From Durusdinium trenchii (Eukaryota; Sar; Dinophyceae; Suessiales; Symbiodiniaceae): a DNA stretch of 64,000 nucleotides. The notes beneath the pieces are model-generated. The model searched no databases, was not told where the DNA came from, and was given only the letters and a program-made list of their open reading frames with translations. Positions 1-11,878 of this stretch are shown here, in pieces. The position numbers were made by a program, and so were the translations under genes. Location of the stretch: positions 733,213 through 797,212 of the forward strand of contig CAXAMN010021112.1 in assembly GCA_963970005.1 (NCBI GenBank), in the 5' to 3' direction. Position 1 is the first letter of the stretch. Each line of letters begins with the position of its first letter.

Positions 1-30
1 CTCAGATAAGCTGAGCATACATTCCAAACA

Positions 31-92
31 TCCCACGGAGTCTCAGGCCCGTCCACGGAGTCTCAGGCCCGTCCACACAGTCTCAGGCCCGT
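31..92. repeat. 20-bp tandem repeat, three copies
   Basis: CCACGGAGTCTCAGGCCCGT repeated, with the last copy mutated. The left window edge may cut a longer array. Confidence 0.8.
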
Positions 93-1091
93 CATAGGCT
101 GAGTTCAGGATTCATCTTGAGTCTCAATTTCACCCTTTTGGGTTGCGGAAAAAAGATCCAAAGCAACTGGCCTGGTTCCAGTGCTGGTAGGTGGACCCAT
201 GTAGGAGCAGAGACTCATCGATGTGGGACCCTTTTGGGTGGGAAAGACTGGCCAACTTGCCGTGAGCTTCTTGCCGTTCACCATTTACGTGTTACGTCCC
301 CAGAAGTCCAATTCGACTATGCTTTGCTCATCTTGGCTCCATTGAAAGTGTTCAGGAAGTTCCTGAGTGGGGAAAACCAGTCTCATGACGACCAGGGAAG
401 CCCACTCGTAGGTAGGACGACTCACGGAGTGGTGATCAGCACCCGGATGCACCCGGTGGCGCCTCTCACTACCACAAGAATGGAACTTCTGGAGGTCGGT
501 TGGAGGCTTTTGCAAAAATCCAGTGGCGAAAAAAGAACATGGTGGGTCTATCAACCTCTCAACACGCGTTGAGAAGCCGTTTTTCCCCTTCAATTTTTCT
601 TTGCGCATCATACTAGCTCGGACTGGTAGAGGCTGTATCTCTTTTCTGCAGAGCTTCAACATCACCCCAGGAATGGAAATTTGTAGAAACAGGTACCACA
701 ACCCTTTGTTGAGATTCAGGTTAAACATCTCCCCCCCTAAAACAGTGAGGGTCTCATGAGACCTCAGGGCCAACCGACCTTAGAGAGGTCTCCTCCACGT
801 TCCACTGAGTTTTTCGACTGACATGTGACAGTGTGACATGTGCATGTTCTTCCTCGTGTGGTGTGGACGACCTTGTTCGTGTTCATCGCTGGAATTCTCT
901 CACCAACTCAACGAAGAATCTGAAATCGCTCCCACAGCTGATGGCTGGACCCACTATTCCCACGCGACTCGCAGGCTGAGAGACCTGGGGCACGTGCGGC
1001 TGAGAGACCTGAACTAGGACCCTGGTCTGTGGTACATATGGGATAGGCTATAGGGCGGTTCGACCCTTCTAGGAATTGCTTTCACCCGCAC

Positions 1092-1124
1092 CTCCTTCTT
1101 GGCCTTGTTGACAGCCTGGTCCAC
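1092..1124 (-). CDS. 33-nt coiled-coil micro-exon
   Basis: Encodes VDQAVNKAKKE. The acceptor is TTTCCAGAG|GTG after a pyrimidine-rich run; the donor is GAG|GTGCGG. Eleven codons, phase 0. Confidence 0.55.
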
Positions 1125-1691
1125 CTCTGGAAAGGCAGGGTGGACCACGCACTCTCTCTCAAGCGGGAGAAGGAGCACACCGAAGCCATGGGCCCTTTGC
1201 TTGGATAGCATTCTATTGATTTTTAAATACTGTATAAATCGGTGATTCACCCCCTTGGGGTACATTAGATGCTAATGAGATGGGAGTAGTGAAACACTTG
1301 TGGGCCCAAAAACAAGTTTACATGGGAGCGTTCACTGGGATCTTTACGTTGGCTGGCCACATGAGACCGGATCTGAAAGAGGTTGGCTGGCCACAGGGGT
1401 CAGTGAACACACCCTCTAGCATCTCACGTGTCCCAGGATTCTTGATGACGACCTAGTCCTATCTGATGTGTGCTGTTGTATTCCAAAACATGGTTGGTAG
1501 AATCCTATCTCATCAGTAACCAGTATATATATATATAATTTGGTGATTTTCTTGGGAACACTCGCCTCCCTTTTCCTTTTGTGCCAGCCCGTGCGAATCC
1601 ATTCCCCCGCAGGCTGGAGATCCCTCCGCATTCCTCCGCTCCCTCCGAATTGGTCATGATTTCCCAGCGCTCGAGCGGCGAACGGGTGCGC

Positions 1692-1724
1692 CTCCGTCTT
1701 GGCCTTCTCAGCAGCCTTCTCGCC
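1692..1724 (-). CDS. 33-nt coiled-coil micro-exon
   Basis: Encodes GEKAAEKAKTE between GAAAGAG|GGC and GAG|GCGCAC (GC donor). Six hundred bases right of the micro-exon at 1092 and of the same length and phase. Confidence 0.6.
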
Positions 1725-1861
1725 CTCTTTCGAGCACACGGTGGGAGTCCAGGCAAGGATCTTTTTGGATTGACAAAACGGTCAAAGCTCATCAGATATA
1801 CATATATATATAGATATAATCCGCCGACCCCACACCGTGGGGTGAGGCGTGACTGTCGATG

Positions 1862-1950
1862 TTAGCCTTAGCCTTAAGCCTTAGCCTTAGACCTTAGACC
1901 TAGTCCTTAGCCTTAGACCTAGTCCCTAGCCTTAGACCTAGACCTTACCT
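1862..1950. repeat. CCTTAG satellite tract
   Basis: Degenerate (CCTTAG/CCTTAGA)n. A reverse-complement tract of TAAGGC units lies at 2399-2455, so the pair forms a large inverted repeat around 450 bp of unique sequence. Confidence 0.75.
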
Positions 1951-2398
1951 CCCCTACCCCTCCGGACCCTTGTTGCAGTGACGAAATCCTGCCAGGAAAG
2001 CGACCTGGATTGTCCAAGAATCTGCCATCCCAATTGATTTACATCTTGGGGCACCCTCTCGACCCGCGCGGGAAAATAAGCACGGTCCAAAATGGTCCTG
2101 GGCTCGAATCCCGGGCTGGTCGCGGCATGGTCCCGGCCAATGCCCTTGCTTTTTCGTAGACTTTGTCACGTTTTCTGTTGGCTTATGAGATTTTCAAAGG
2201 CTTTTCTGGCATTTTCCTACGAATGCTCTAGGCTTTGTCTTTTTGGGTACCTGCTTTGGTGGTGAAGGGTTGGGTCTAAATTCTTGGGCAATGATCGGGG
2301 TTCATGCAAGAGCTGACGTCCGATGGTAAATCTGGGAGGTACCCAAAAAGTCGACTTTTTGGGTACCTGCTTTGGTGGTGCTGGGTTGGGTCTGCACT

Positions 2399-2455
2399 CT
2401 TAAGGCTAAGGCTTAAGGCTAAGGCTAACATAGAGCAAGGCTAGCGCTAAGGTTC
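2399..2455. repeat. TAAGGC tract, inverted copy
   Basis: Reverse complement of the 1862-1950 tract. The intervening DNA also holds a direct repeat of CTTTTTGGGTACCTGCTTTG at 2238 and 2356. Confidence 0.7.
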
Positions 2456-2673
2456 TATCCCTTGGGGGTCGGCGGCTGCAGGCGGTAGCCTGGTAAATAT
2501 TAAATATATAACATACGAGTGTATTCATTATTCAAGAGTTAACATCCTTACTAAAGAATGGTGTGACTAGGGTGACCCCATCTCAGAAACTTCCTGTGCA
2601 ATCCTTACTTCAATACGGCTAGTCAAAAATAGTCGAACTGAGTACACATGAGTACACCATTTTACTGCTAGGC

Positions 2674-2769
2674 CTCAGCTTCGGCGAAATCCGTGCTCAG
2701 GTTGACCCACCAGTGATGCACGGTGGACATGACCCACTCTCTGGAGATGTCAAACGTGTTCAGAGATCC
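2674..2769 (-). CDS. Trp-rich exon of unknown function (32 codons)
   Basis: Begins GSLNTFDISREWVMSTVHHW, then WVNLSTDFAEAE, between CCTGCAG|GGA and GAG|GCCTAG. WVNLSTDF resembles VVNLGTEF of the exon at 28554-28610, hinting at a shared ancestral segment. No domain recognised. Confidence 0.45.
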
Positions 2770-3231
2770 CTGCAGGGGCCTGACAAGGCCTTGGTGGTTG
2801 GTAGGTTGGTATGGACCCACAGGGTCTGACCGATTCGGTCCGGACGGTCCGTTTCGACCGAAGCGATGGAACGATGGGACGGTTTGGATCGCGTCTTGGG
2901 TCCGGCAAGACTTGGACAATTCGATGATGGTGCCAGAGTTCTCCAAAGGTTGGTGCTTCAACCAGACGTGCCAACCCTCCCAGATGCGTGCGGAAATGAG
3001 ACCCTCTCCCAGCACGTGTCACCCCGAAATGGTCACCATGAAGCAGCTCACAGAAGCAGCCCGCCCCGTCAATGGCGCTGCATGGCGCCTGCTTCGCGGC
3101 TTTCTTGACCTTTGCCTATCAAAGCTCAGCGATCTACGTGCTGGGACGGTCCCGATCGAAACCGGCGAAGATGATCCTTTTCGAAGACGCGAAGGATCCG
3201 AGTCCAAAGGTAGAACAACAGACCTACTTAC

Positions 3232-3297
3232 TGGTTGCCCATTGTTCCAATGGCCGTGAATCGGGTCCTGAACTCTCCATGCAGCATTCGACCGAGT
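3232..3297 (-). CDS. Exon with canonical GTAAGT donor
   Basis: Ends ...GGCAACCA|GTAAGTAGG, the clearest canonical donor in the left half. The acceptor is taken as GGTGGGAG. One frame reads GRLGRMLHGEFRTRFTAIGT; other frames are also open, so the product is not determined. Confidence 0.4.
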
Positions 3298-3881
3298 CTC
3301 CCACCGCGCGCGGCGTGACACGGTGAGCGAAGCCCATGCTGAACCGTGGGCAGAAAGGATCGGGTGCTGAACGGTGCTGGGTCAGTCAGCTGGCTGACAT
3401 GAAGACCGTCTGCCGCGTGAAAGACATGGATGGCTAAACCCCCAAGAGGCCGCTTGAGGCTTGAAAACATGAGGCGAGTCTACATGAAACCTCCCTTCAA
3501 CATCCTTCAACAAACCTCTTCAGTCTAGCAGCTAGAGGGGGGTTCATCTTGTCAGATCCACTCCCCACAGGCAGTTTGACCTCAGTTTAGACTGGTGTTG
3601 GTCAAACGAATTCATCTCAATTCATCGGTTTTCCAGGGACCAGGTCTGTACCTGGGTGTGTTCAGCTCAAAGACCGACGCCCACCCTTCCGACCCGGTTC
3701 GCGCTTCCCGGTGTTCCACCCAGTCTACCCCAGCTGGGGGCGAGAGAGTTCGGGGGTCACCAGCAGAGCGGACCGAAAAAGAAGGTCCGACCCTGGAGGG
3801 ATCCCAATCAACCCTGGAGGGATCCGACCCTGGAGTGGCTGAGACGCTGAGAAGAGCCCCCCTGATGTTTGTTCTGCCGGC

Positions 3882-3899
3882 CTCGCCGTCCTTCTTGGC
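3882..3899 (-). CDS. Candidate 18-nt micro-exon
   Basis: AKKDGE follows a strong acceptor (pyrimidine-rich CCCTCGCTCTTCCAG|GCC) and precedes a GAG|GCCGGC donor-like site. The exon could be longer, because the frame stays open. Confidence 0.4.
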
Positions 3900-4633
3900 C
3901 TGGAAGAGCGAGGGTAGAGACGCTTTCCACGCTGAGGCGCACGTGTTCCGATAGGGGGCAGTGGATCCACTTGGAACCAGCACCTTCTCACGAAGCAAGT
4001 GGTGACTGGACCAGCACCCCCTGCACTGCTAGACTGTGACGGTCCAGATCGAAGAGGGTTCCGGGTGGAAGTTCATGTTTCAAAGGTAGCATTTCCATCA
4101 TGGAACGGCGGCGGTTCTTGACTTGTCAGGGCATATCCGTCGCCAGCTTCAACTTGGGCCACCCAGGGCGGTTATTGGATGAACAAATCCATGGTCAAAG
4201 TCAAATTGATCACGTCCTTGAAATGCCGCTGGGAATGATCACCTAAAGCCCATGGATGCCCAGGCCGCCGGTGGCCGACAACCTAGTCATCCACCAAACA
4301 AAAGTGTCCAATCTCACTAATGCCAAAAGTGAGCCCAAAGTCTCAACTCTCAAGCTGACATGTGCGTGTTCAAGGCTTTGTGTTGGTCGTTTCCGGATGG
4401 CCATACTTCCGATCCCCATCCACCAAAAGCCTTATATAGATCAGTCATTTCCCTGGAGTTTCACATCGGAGAGTGCATAAACAGTTCCAAGAAACTCCAT
4501 GAAACTCGATGAAACGGAAAACGTCGTCACCTCGCGAGGCAAGCCGGCGCGGCTTTCGACTTTGGCTCCGACACACCAAAAGGGGTTGCTGCGCTTCCTC
4601 CCAAAGTCGCTGGCGGTCGCTGGCCTTCTCCAC

Positions 4634-4666
4634 CTCCCGTGCGGCCTTTTTCTTCTGCTGCTCGAT
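4634..4666 (-). CDS. 33-nt coiled-coil micro-exon
   Basis: Encodes IEQQKKKAARE between CGGCCAG|ATC and GAG|GTGGAG. The frame continues VEKASDRQRLWEEAQQ, so the exon may extend left. Confidence 0.55.
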
Positions 4667-5150
4667 CTGGCCGACCGCCGCGGCGGTTCACGGTGGTTGC
4701 AGCACAGGTGTGGTTTTCTTCACCTCCGTATAACTGGGAAGTTTGGTTTCAGCCACGACCGCGAGCAGCTTCTTCGCAACGACAACAGCAGCTTCTTCGC
4801 TTCTCGTACGTGTGAGATGTTGGTGAACCTGTCAAACTGAAACACCAGCGGTCACGTTCTGGGCGGTTGGAAATCTAAAAAAGCTTCTTCCAAAAGGTCC
4901 TCTCGACCGCAAATTTTTGGAGTGGGGGGAGTGTGAGAATCTATAAAAAGTCGAGTCGTGATCTCCAGCAGCCTCCAAGAATGACTCAAACCAGCTTTAA
5001 AAAAGGATCCCGCTCTTGTCACCAGACACCCATGGGAATGTCCAGGTTTCTTTTGCCCTTCGGAAGCACACAACAGTCAAAATCTCGTGAAACCTACAAG
5101 TACTCAACAGCCACGTGCCACGTGCAGGTTCGTTTCGCCGTCTTCCGAAC

Positions 5151-5183
5151 CTCCCTCTCCTCCTCCCTCTTCTTCTTCTCAGC
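5151..5183 (-). CDS. 33-nt coiled-coil micro-exon
   Basis: Encodes AEKKKREEERE between ACCTGCAG|GCT and GAG|GTTCGG. The frame upstream is also protein-like (LVLAKGLEKNAHLQ), so this may be the end of a longer coiled-coil exon reaching about 5231. Confidence 0.58.
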
Positions 5184-5399
5184 CTGCAGGTGGGCGTTCT
5201 TTTCAAGGCCCTTGGCCAACACAAGATCGTCTGTTAGTCTTCCTGGGAACACTTCCACAAATGACACTCACTGGTATCTCAACCTCTATATGTCTATGTC
5301 TCTATGTTCCCCCCGCTTCGGGACCTGGCTCAAGACCTGGCTCCAGCTGCAAATTCCCAAGCACCGAGGAAAAACAGCAACATCGCAGTGATTTGAAAG

Positions 5400-5493
5400 C
5401 CCTGGAAGTCCCAAGACTATATTTTGACCGGTTGAAGTAAAGGACGTTCCCGAACTCAGGTCCATTCCTTTTTTATAGTCGTTGACTCACCAG
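5400..5493 (+). mobile_element. Short TIR element, family 1, internally shortened
   Basis: CCCTGGAAGTCCCAAGACTA ... TATAGTCGTTGACTCACCAG; lacks about 15 bp of the interior. Confidence 0.68.
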
Positions 5494-5577
5494 ACTATAG
5501 ACCAACGCCCCCCCACCTTCCACCCCCGCCCGGCTGAGACGACGCTCGGTGTGTCCAGCCAGCCAACCCCTCTCCGC

Positions 5578-5615
5578 CTCCTTAGCCTTCTGTTTGACCA
5601 TCTGGAGGTCAAAGT
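5578..5615 (-). CDS. Coiled-coil exon, acceptor uncertain
   Basis: Encodes FDLQMVKQKAKE with donor GAG|GCGGAG (GC). The acceptor may be ATCCCAG (38 nt) or the internal CTCCAG|ATG (24 nt, MVKQKAKE). Confidence 0.5.
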
Positions 5616-7202
5616 CTGGGATCCGAGACGTCTCGAAGCGAGCGCGATGGAAGAAGGGTCTCCGTCAGGGTCATGCCTACCAGGCCGCCTGGTTTAGGTG
5701 TCAAAGCATTTTATATAGATTTGGGGGGGTAGGTGTTCATCAACAGTCTACATCTTGGTTCTGCAAAGTGACCCAACTTGATCCCCTGCTTTGAGGGCAC
5801 AGACAGGCCTGTAAAGCCTTTAAAGGTCACTGGATGGGACTCCACAAAGGTATACAAAGGTCACGAACTGAAGAAACTGGATGATGAGTCCTAAAACGAA
5901 AGAGCCAGTGGCTGGTGTTAGTCTTCCAAATCAAAGCATCGTTGTTGGCGGGCCAGGACTCACTTTCACCGTCAGAGATGGGTCAGAGGTGGGGGGGATG
6001 AAGTCTGGAGCCACTTCCGTCTCCCAAAAGGACCTGGAAACTGTTGCTCGTTCGCCTTCGATTCAACCCTTTACAAAGCTGGTTGACCTGGTGAAAACCT
6101 GCGTGTTCATTTTGGTTGTAAAGGCTATGGATATCTCTACCAGCATCCTTTCTTTCACAGCTCACCCATTGAGATCTCCCGAGGTCTCCGGGTCGACCTG
6201 ACGACCTCGTCTCCCTTGACCCATGAGCCGTGAGGAGCCAAGTAGAGCCTCCCCGACCTGTGAGTTCTCTTTAGGGGTACTGGCTTCTCCTTTGGGGAGC
6301 CGGTCTGGCTTCTGCATGCGAAAGTGAGAAAGATTCAGTGTGTGATGTGTGGCTGGCACTCACAAGAGTGTTTGCTGATTGTTACACCAAATGAAGCGAG
6401 GTCTTCCCTCCGGCTGATCTCTAATAGCCATCTCAGGGCTTCTTGCTGGTCCAAGAAGCGGGTGATGTTCAAGGCGCTCTGCTTGGAGCTCCAGAACCTG
6501 TTCTTGAAGACCTTGGCACCAGGAAGCTATCGCTAAGAGAATGTAGCTTAGTAACTAGGTGAGGACCAAACCCGTCCAAACCCGTCAGGAGCTTCTACAT
6601 GCGGATCTTCTCACCCTAAGACTCCCCGAAGCCATTGGAAAAGCTTTTACGGCCGCCACGTCGGTGCCTTGTCAGGTTCCACCGGGTTCTTGCGAAGAGG
6701 TTGGGTCCCAGGATTCTTGGGGTAGAAAGAGTTCGTCCGAAACGCGGACTCTTCTGTTCCTCTCTCCCGTACGGGCAGCTCCCTTCACCGTAAGGAATGG
6801 CTGGCACCAGACTTATATAACTTATATACTGCCTTGGTCGCTACGGCTGACTTACTGGTGGTTGGGATGGTTTCGTTTCGAGCTTTCTACCTCCGTCCCC
6901 TCTAGCGGATCGATCGATTCATGGAGCAGACCCCCGTGATGAATAGGGCCCCGACGCGCGACGCGCGTCCGTCCAGAAGGATTCATCAATGCCAGGTCCG
7001 ATGATTCGGGCGCCCCAGGAGACGATTCGGTGGTGGTTGATATCTTGGTGCCCAGCCAAACCTTGAAGTCTGCGTTTGTGAATACTGAAGCTCATCCTGA
7101 TTCACATCGAGCTAGCAGTCGAGCTACATCGAGTCTCAGGTTGGTCGATTTGGAATAAATAAGGTCCAGAAATGAATATACAAACATGTTTGTATACATA
7201 CA

Positions 7203-7310
7203 CCCTGGAAGTCCAAAGACTATATTTTGACCGGCTGAAGTAAAGGAAGTTCCCGAACTCAGGTCCCCGATATCGTCAGACCATTATGTTTATAGTCTTT
7301 GACTCCCAGG
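7203..7310 (+). mobile_element. Short TIR element, family 1 (108 bp)
   Basis: Ends CCCTGGAAGTCCAAAGACTA and (reverse) CCTGGGAGTCAAAGACTATA form near-perfect inverted repeats of about 20 bp. The interior contains GGCTGAAGTAAAGGAAGTTC and CCGATATCGTCAGACC. No coding capacity, so a MITE-like non-autonomous element. Confidence 0.75.
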
Positions 7311-7460
7311 CTACATATAAGTCTAAGTATTCATAGGCAGTTCCTCAGAGTTCGACCCCCTGGAAGAAGGAAGTTAGACCACAATCAAAATTTTTGGGGA
7401 GGGCTCCCTATTCAAAGACCAACCCTTTTTTGAAGATGCCTTGGGGAAAAATCCCAACCT

Positions 7461-7575
7461 GTCTGGTAAAACAGTGGATGATGATGGTTCAGATGCAGGC
7501 CTCTCTGACCTCTGTGACCTCTATGTCTATAATATTCTTGTTGACCGACTGTCACAGGCAATAGATGGTTATAGG
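7461..7575. mobile_element. Family 3 element, diverged
   Basis: Carries AGTGGATGATGATGGTTCAG and ends with GACTGTCACAGGCAATAG, but both termini have drifted from the consensus. A shorter relic lies at 14994-15050. Confidence 0.48.
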
Positions 7576-8253
7576 CCAAACCCAAACCCGGATATTCCAT
7601 CGGACTGCCATAGGACTGCCGATCAGGCCAGGGGTGGTGCCAGGGGGGTCTGAAGTGGCAGTCCGGACTGGCAGTCCCAGACAGGTCGTGTCTGCATCAT
7701 GCCGGTCTCGCAAAGTGGCGTCCAACTCCGCCCGAAGCGGAGAACGGAGATTCGTCAACCCTAGAGACCCCCAGACCAGGACCATCCGACCAGACCCTGC
7801 GTGTCCTGGCTGGACTACCCACTACGTGGGGATCTCCAGCCACACCCAGACAGGATGCTCCAGGTAGGTACCCAAGGTCACAGGTCCTTGTTCAGTCTTT
7901 GGCTCTGCGAGTCCTCATTCCTCATCTGTAAAAAACGCCGGGCTTTTTTGGATTTTGAGCTGGGTCTCCTGGTAGTGCCTCTTCTCGAAGCGAGCCCCAA
8001 AACAGCGTGTCCACATGTTCGTACCGTTCACAAACACCGAATCGAATCGAACTTCCAGAGCTTCGCGTCGCCCAAAACATCGCTACACCAAGGCACGTAG
8101 AGCACACCTCGGCGCGAGCATCCCAGCGACCCCAGGGGGATTGAGGGGCCTACTGGTGTCCACGGAATCAGCCCTTGACGCTGTGGACAATGGAACGATC
8201 CCAGAGAATGAGAAACCCAGAGTCCAAGTCTTCATGGTGATCACTTGGATCAC

Positions 8254-8398
8254 TTGGTCTTCATGGTGGTGGTCCAGCCATCTTCCCCAAATCTCCAAGT
8301 CCCGTTCTCCGGCCCAGGTGCCCGTGTCCGGCTTGGGCTCGCAGGTGCCCAACATCTCCACCAAGCCCAACTTCTTCATGTTGGGGAACTTGATCTTC
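8254..8398 (-). CDS. 145-nt exon of unknown function
   Basis: Preceded on the minus strand by a long (CT)n-rich pyrimidine tract ending GATCTTCAG, an unusually strong acceptor, and followed by a GT donor (GACCAA|GTGATC). The best frame reads KIKFPNMKKLGLVEMLGTCE, then a Pro/Asp/Thr linker and ERDLEIWGRWLDHHHED. No family recognised. One frame and the splice sites agree, so I think this is genuinely coding. Confidence 0.6.
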
Positions 8399-8409
8399 CT
8401 GAAGATCAA

Positions 8410-8452
8410 AAAAGAAAGGGAAAGAGAAAGAGAGAGAGAGAGAGAGGAAAAA
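8410..8452. repeat. GA/CT microsatellite
   Basis: A GAGAGA run on the plus strand. On the minus strand it is the pyrimidine tract before the exon at 8254-8398. A similar tract lies at 45707-45732. Confidence 0.75.
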
Positions 8453-9544
8453 AAAGATAGAACTCCTGAAAAAAGGAACCCAGAAGAATGCAAGAATCCA
8501 AGAAGCTCCGCAAAAAATCCGTGGCATCTGACAAAAGGAGCCTTTGGTTTGGCCGGGCATCTGACCAAATTCGCCTCAAAAGTTGACTTTAGTTGTACTC
8601 TACTTATAGCCTTCCCTGTAGGACCGTCAAAAGAAATGGGAACGACCTGGTTTCGTAGTGTAAGCAGCTCGGTGGACTTCGGTTTTCCCCGAACTTCGCG
8701 CTTCCATCGCTCGGGGGGACGTTGGACGACGTTAGACGACGGTAGCTCGGCAGAGCCGAAGAAAGCCACTGAGGGCTAAGGCCTCTTCCATCACCCCGAT
8801 CCACCAGAGATGTAAAGCCGTGCATTCTCCCAAAGAAACATGTCCCAAGAGATCAGCAACTGCTTGATAAGCCTACGCCTCCAAGAACGCCACACCGCCA
8901 CACCCAACCTTTTGGCATGCTTAGGCCGGTCATCGGTCCAAGCGTCGTTTCCTGTCCGGCCGGCAACTTCAAGCCCGGAACTAGCTCCACAAACCTTTCC
9001 TGGCGCTGCACCATGGCGTTGCATGTTACCAGGAGTCACGTGTCGGGATGTGTCGGGGTAGTTTGGCTCGTCCCATCCAGGGGCCGTGGATGTGACAGGG
9101 GCACCCCTAACCCCCATGACGTAGGAAACCCCGACAGGGAACTGCTGGTAGTGGGTCCTTCATGCGGAACCGGGTGGTTGACCCAAACGAAATGAAGCTT
9201 GACCAAGTCTGGTAACATCAGCGTAACTCGCTTCATCACTGGTCTGCTCCAAAAGGTAGCGAGGTGGATGTCCTGACCATCCTTTTGGGGGGAGTTGCTA
9301 GGGGAACACGACCTGGAACTTTGAACTCTGCCATGTCTTGGCCAGGGGTCTAAGAAGTCCAGTTCAACTATGGAAAGAATAAGTCCTGAAATGGGGTCGC
9401 CTACTAGTCAGACCCCTTTTGATAAAAACAAATCGTCCTTCTTGGACGGTCTCCCAGCCTTTCCTGCAGCCTTTCCCATGGTGCGCGGGCTTTCCCATGG
9501 GTGCGCATATGGGCCTCCGTGACCTGGTAGCCTGTGTGGTTCGC

Positions 9545-9565
9545 CTCGTTGGCAAGGTTCATCCC
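9545..9565 (-). CDS. 21-nt micro-exon
   Basis: Encodes GMNLANE between GCCTGCAG|GGG and GAG|GCGAAC (GC donor). The surrounding frame is open for about 50 codons, so it may be part of a larger exon. Confidence 0.4.
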
Positions 9566-10071
9566 CTGCAGGCGCCGGTTCCACATGCGAGGCTCGCGAC
9601 ACCAAACGCGCGAAAAGAAAAACCACGGCCAGGAGGTGAAAAAGGGGGGATGGAGATGAACGTTTGGAGCCCTCTGTAGTGACAGAACTTCTGCTTCACC
9701 CTGGGAGACCCAGAATCTCCTTTAACTGGTTTGTCCTTCTGACTTCTAGAAATCGTCCTTTTGACTTTAGAACTCGTTCAGCTTTAAAAATAGGTCAAGC
9801 TGTGCCAGGGTACGAGTTCTTCCTTCAGCGGAAGCTGATGGAAGTTGATGGAAGAGCAGCCGGGCACCCTGTGGAGTTCTGATCAGCATATGCCAAACCA
9901 GCAGCAACAACCAAGTGAAGGGATCTCGACTTGTTGTTGCAGTTCTCCTGGAACCCGAACCTGTAAACTGTGACGAGACATGTATTCCTTGCAAACACCC
10001 TTCCACTGTCGACTAGTCACCTTTCACTCCGGGACCGAAACCCGCCCCCCCCGCGACCCGTCGTCGTCCAC

Positions 10072-10127
10072 CGCGCCAGATTGCAGGCGTCCAGCGGGCC
10101 CTCGCCGGCATAGAGCAAGTCGCCCGC
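10072..10127 (-). CDS. Third exon of a phase-consistent chain
   Basis: Begins AGDLLYAGEGPLDACNLA after GCTCCAG|GCG. The donor is taken as CGCG|GTGGAC. Its phase fits the exon at 10551-10588. AGDL...LAG resembles the exon at 15213-15276. Confidence 0.45.
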
Positions 10128-10550
10128 CTGGAGCGTTCCGTCGGTCCCAGACCGAGGAGTCCCGCACCGCAGGGATCCGGGTCAACCAGCCGTGGTCGTA
10201 GCGAAACCTCAGGTACGACTGGACCCGACCCTGGCACCTACCGAACAGGGTCGTCCTCACCTTCTGAAAAGGTACGACTGGATCCCTTCTGGAATGTTCT
10301 TAGGGGTTCTCGCACCCTGCAAATCTGGGTCCAGGAAAAGTACTCTTTCTTCACTCTCTTCTTATAGGTCCAATCTCGGAACCTCCTGCCAAGTCCAATT
10401 CCCTTCTAGCCCAGTCCTGTTCTTGCTCCCTATAAACTCTGCCATTCTCCACCAAGTTCCGAGCCTGCACCCTTCTTCCACGCCATCCGCCCCCCCCCGC
10501 ACCGCGCTCCAGAACGCGACCGCGCTCCAGAACGCGCCCGGACACCGCAC

Positions 10551-10588
10551 CTGGCGGTTCAGGATCTGCAGCACCATGGTGTAGCCAG
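10551..10588 (-). CDS. Second exon of a phase-consistent chain
   Basis: Encodes GYTMVLQILNRQ between TGTTCAG|CTG and CAG|GTGCGG. It starts with two bases of a split codon that join a single base left by the exon at 11091-11158. Confidence 0.5.
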
Positions 10589-11090
10589 CTGAACAGGGGG
10601 ACGAGCTCGGTCGAGCACCCGCGGGCGACCGGGCGAAACGGAGAGAGTCGGGCGACCGGCGGGTTCAGGTGTTCCAGTGTTCGCCTCCAGGATCCAGTTG
10701 GGCTCGGAGCTTGGCTGCTACACTCTCTGAAAGAATCGTGGTGGCATGGCCCCGCAAGGATGGCCATATCATCCTGTACAAAACAGGAGGGTGCCATCCA
10801 CTTCCATGCTGATTTCAGGAGTATAGCAGAAACATGCAAAAACATACATGTTCTGGAACTCACCTGCTCGAGTGCATGCCCGCCAAAAAGCCCACCCCTC
10901 CCATTCCTCCCACCTTCCTGGAAGCCTAAAGGGTCCATGTCTGTTTTTGCCGCGCTTCATTCGAAAAGAATCACTTCAATCCCCAGAAAGCCCACCCCCC
11001 CCCCCCTTCCCTCCAAAACCCCACGGAACTCGCGAGTTCCCCGCGAGTTCCCCGCCGAGCGATCCCGGCCTTTGGTGCCCTTGGTGGCTC

Positions 11091-11158
11091 CTGCCACGTC
11101 GACAGCGCACACGTCCGAGGGGACGCAAAAGGCCGTAGAGCTGTACTCGCTCCACTCC
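11091..11158 (-). CDS. First exon of a phase-consistent chain
   Basis: Begins after GCGCCCAG|G and encodes EWSEYSSTAFCVPSDVCAVD. The donor is either GCAG|GAGCC (GA) or AAAG|GCCGGG (GC, exon end near 11068); both leave one base, matching the next exon. Unknown function. Confidence 0.45.
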
Positions 11159-11878
11159 CTGGGCGCGACGGACAAAGGCCCTCCGCACAGCCCGCGAGGT
11201 GGCAACAGGTGGCGACCGTGTCTTTCTATGTGTTTTTTAGATAACCGTAGATATCTTCAGTTGTGTCTTTTTGATGGAAGAAATACGAAATTCACTATGT
11301 TTCATAAATGAAAACATGGCAGGCTGGCACGGTGCTCCTAAAACGCTGGCACGGTGGCCGGAGGAAATGAGAACCATAGACCAACCGAGAACCTCAAACA
11401 ACCAGGAGGCACGTCATGTCGGGGTGGGTGTGGCTCGTCCCATCCAGTGAGTGGATGTGACAGAGGCACAGGGGTTCTCCTTATTTCAAATACACCTCCA
11501 TAAGCAGCTGGTACCAGACTTGAGAAGTTGGATGTGGGCGTAGGAGTTGCTAGAGTCGAGTCTCCAGGGAGACCCTTGGTTGGTAAATATATAGCTGGTA
11601 CCAATGGTTCCAATCTTCTGTAACCCATAAGGACGATATGGATCAATCATCTTCAATCTATTCTGTTGGTCAAGTTCCCTTCTTCCGGGGCTCCGAACTG
11701 GGATGTCTCTCTGTAATACACACCCAGGTCGCTAGGTCTCCGCGGCAGGTCGCTTAGGTCGATCGTCGGAAAAAAACACTCCCCGAGACCAAACACCGTG
11801 CGATGGTCTAGGCGTGCGTGGCTTCCAAAATGCCATGAAAACCGGTTCAACCTGGACATGTCGTGTCTAGGCACGAAC

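Larger units (their letters stand above)
5616..8253. other. Non-coding spacer
   Basis: Contains a family 1 element (7203), family 3 and 4 copies and no secure exon. A weak minus-strand candidate (ARFEKRHYQ, near 7975) lacks a clear donor. Confidence 0.5.

Noticed and set aside
2723-3259. 178-codon plus-strand frame
   Set aside because: No domain; overlaps minus-strand sequence with better splice signals, including a GTAAGT donor.
8015-8779. 254-codon plus-strand frame with Arg/Glu run
   Set aside because: It runs across the GA microsatellite and is antisense to the better supported minus-strand exon at 8254-8398.
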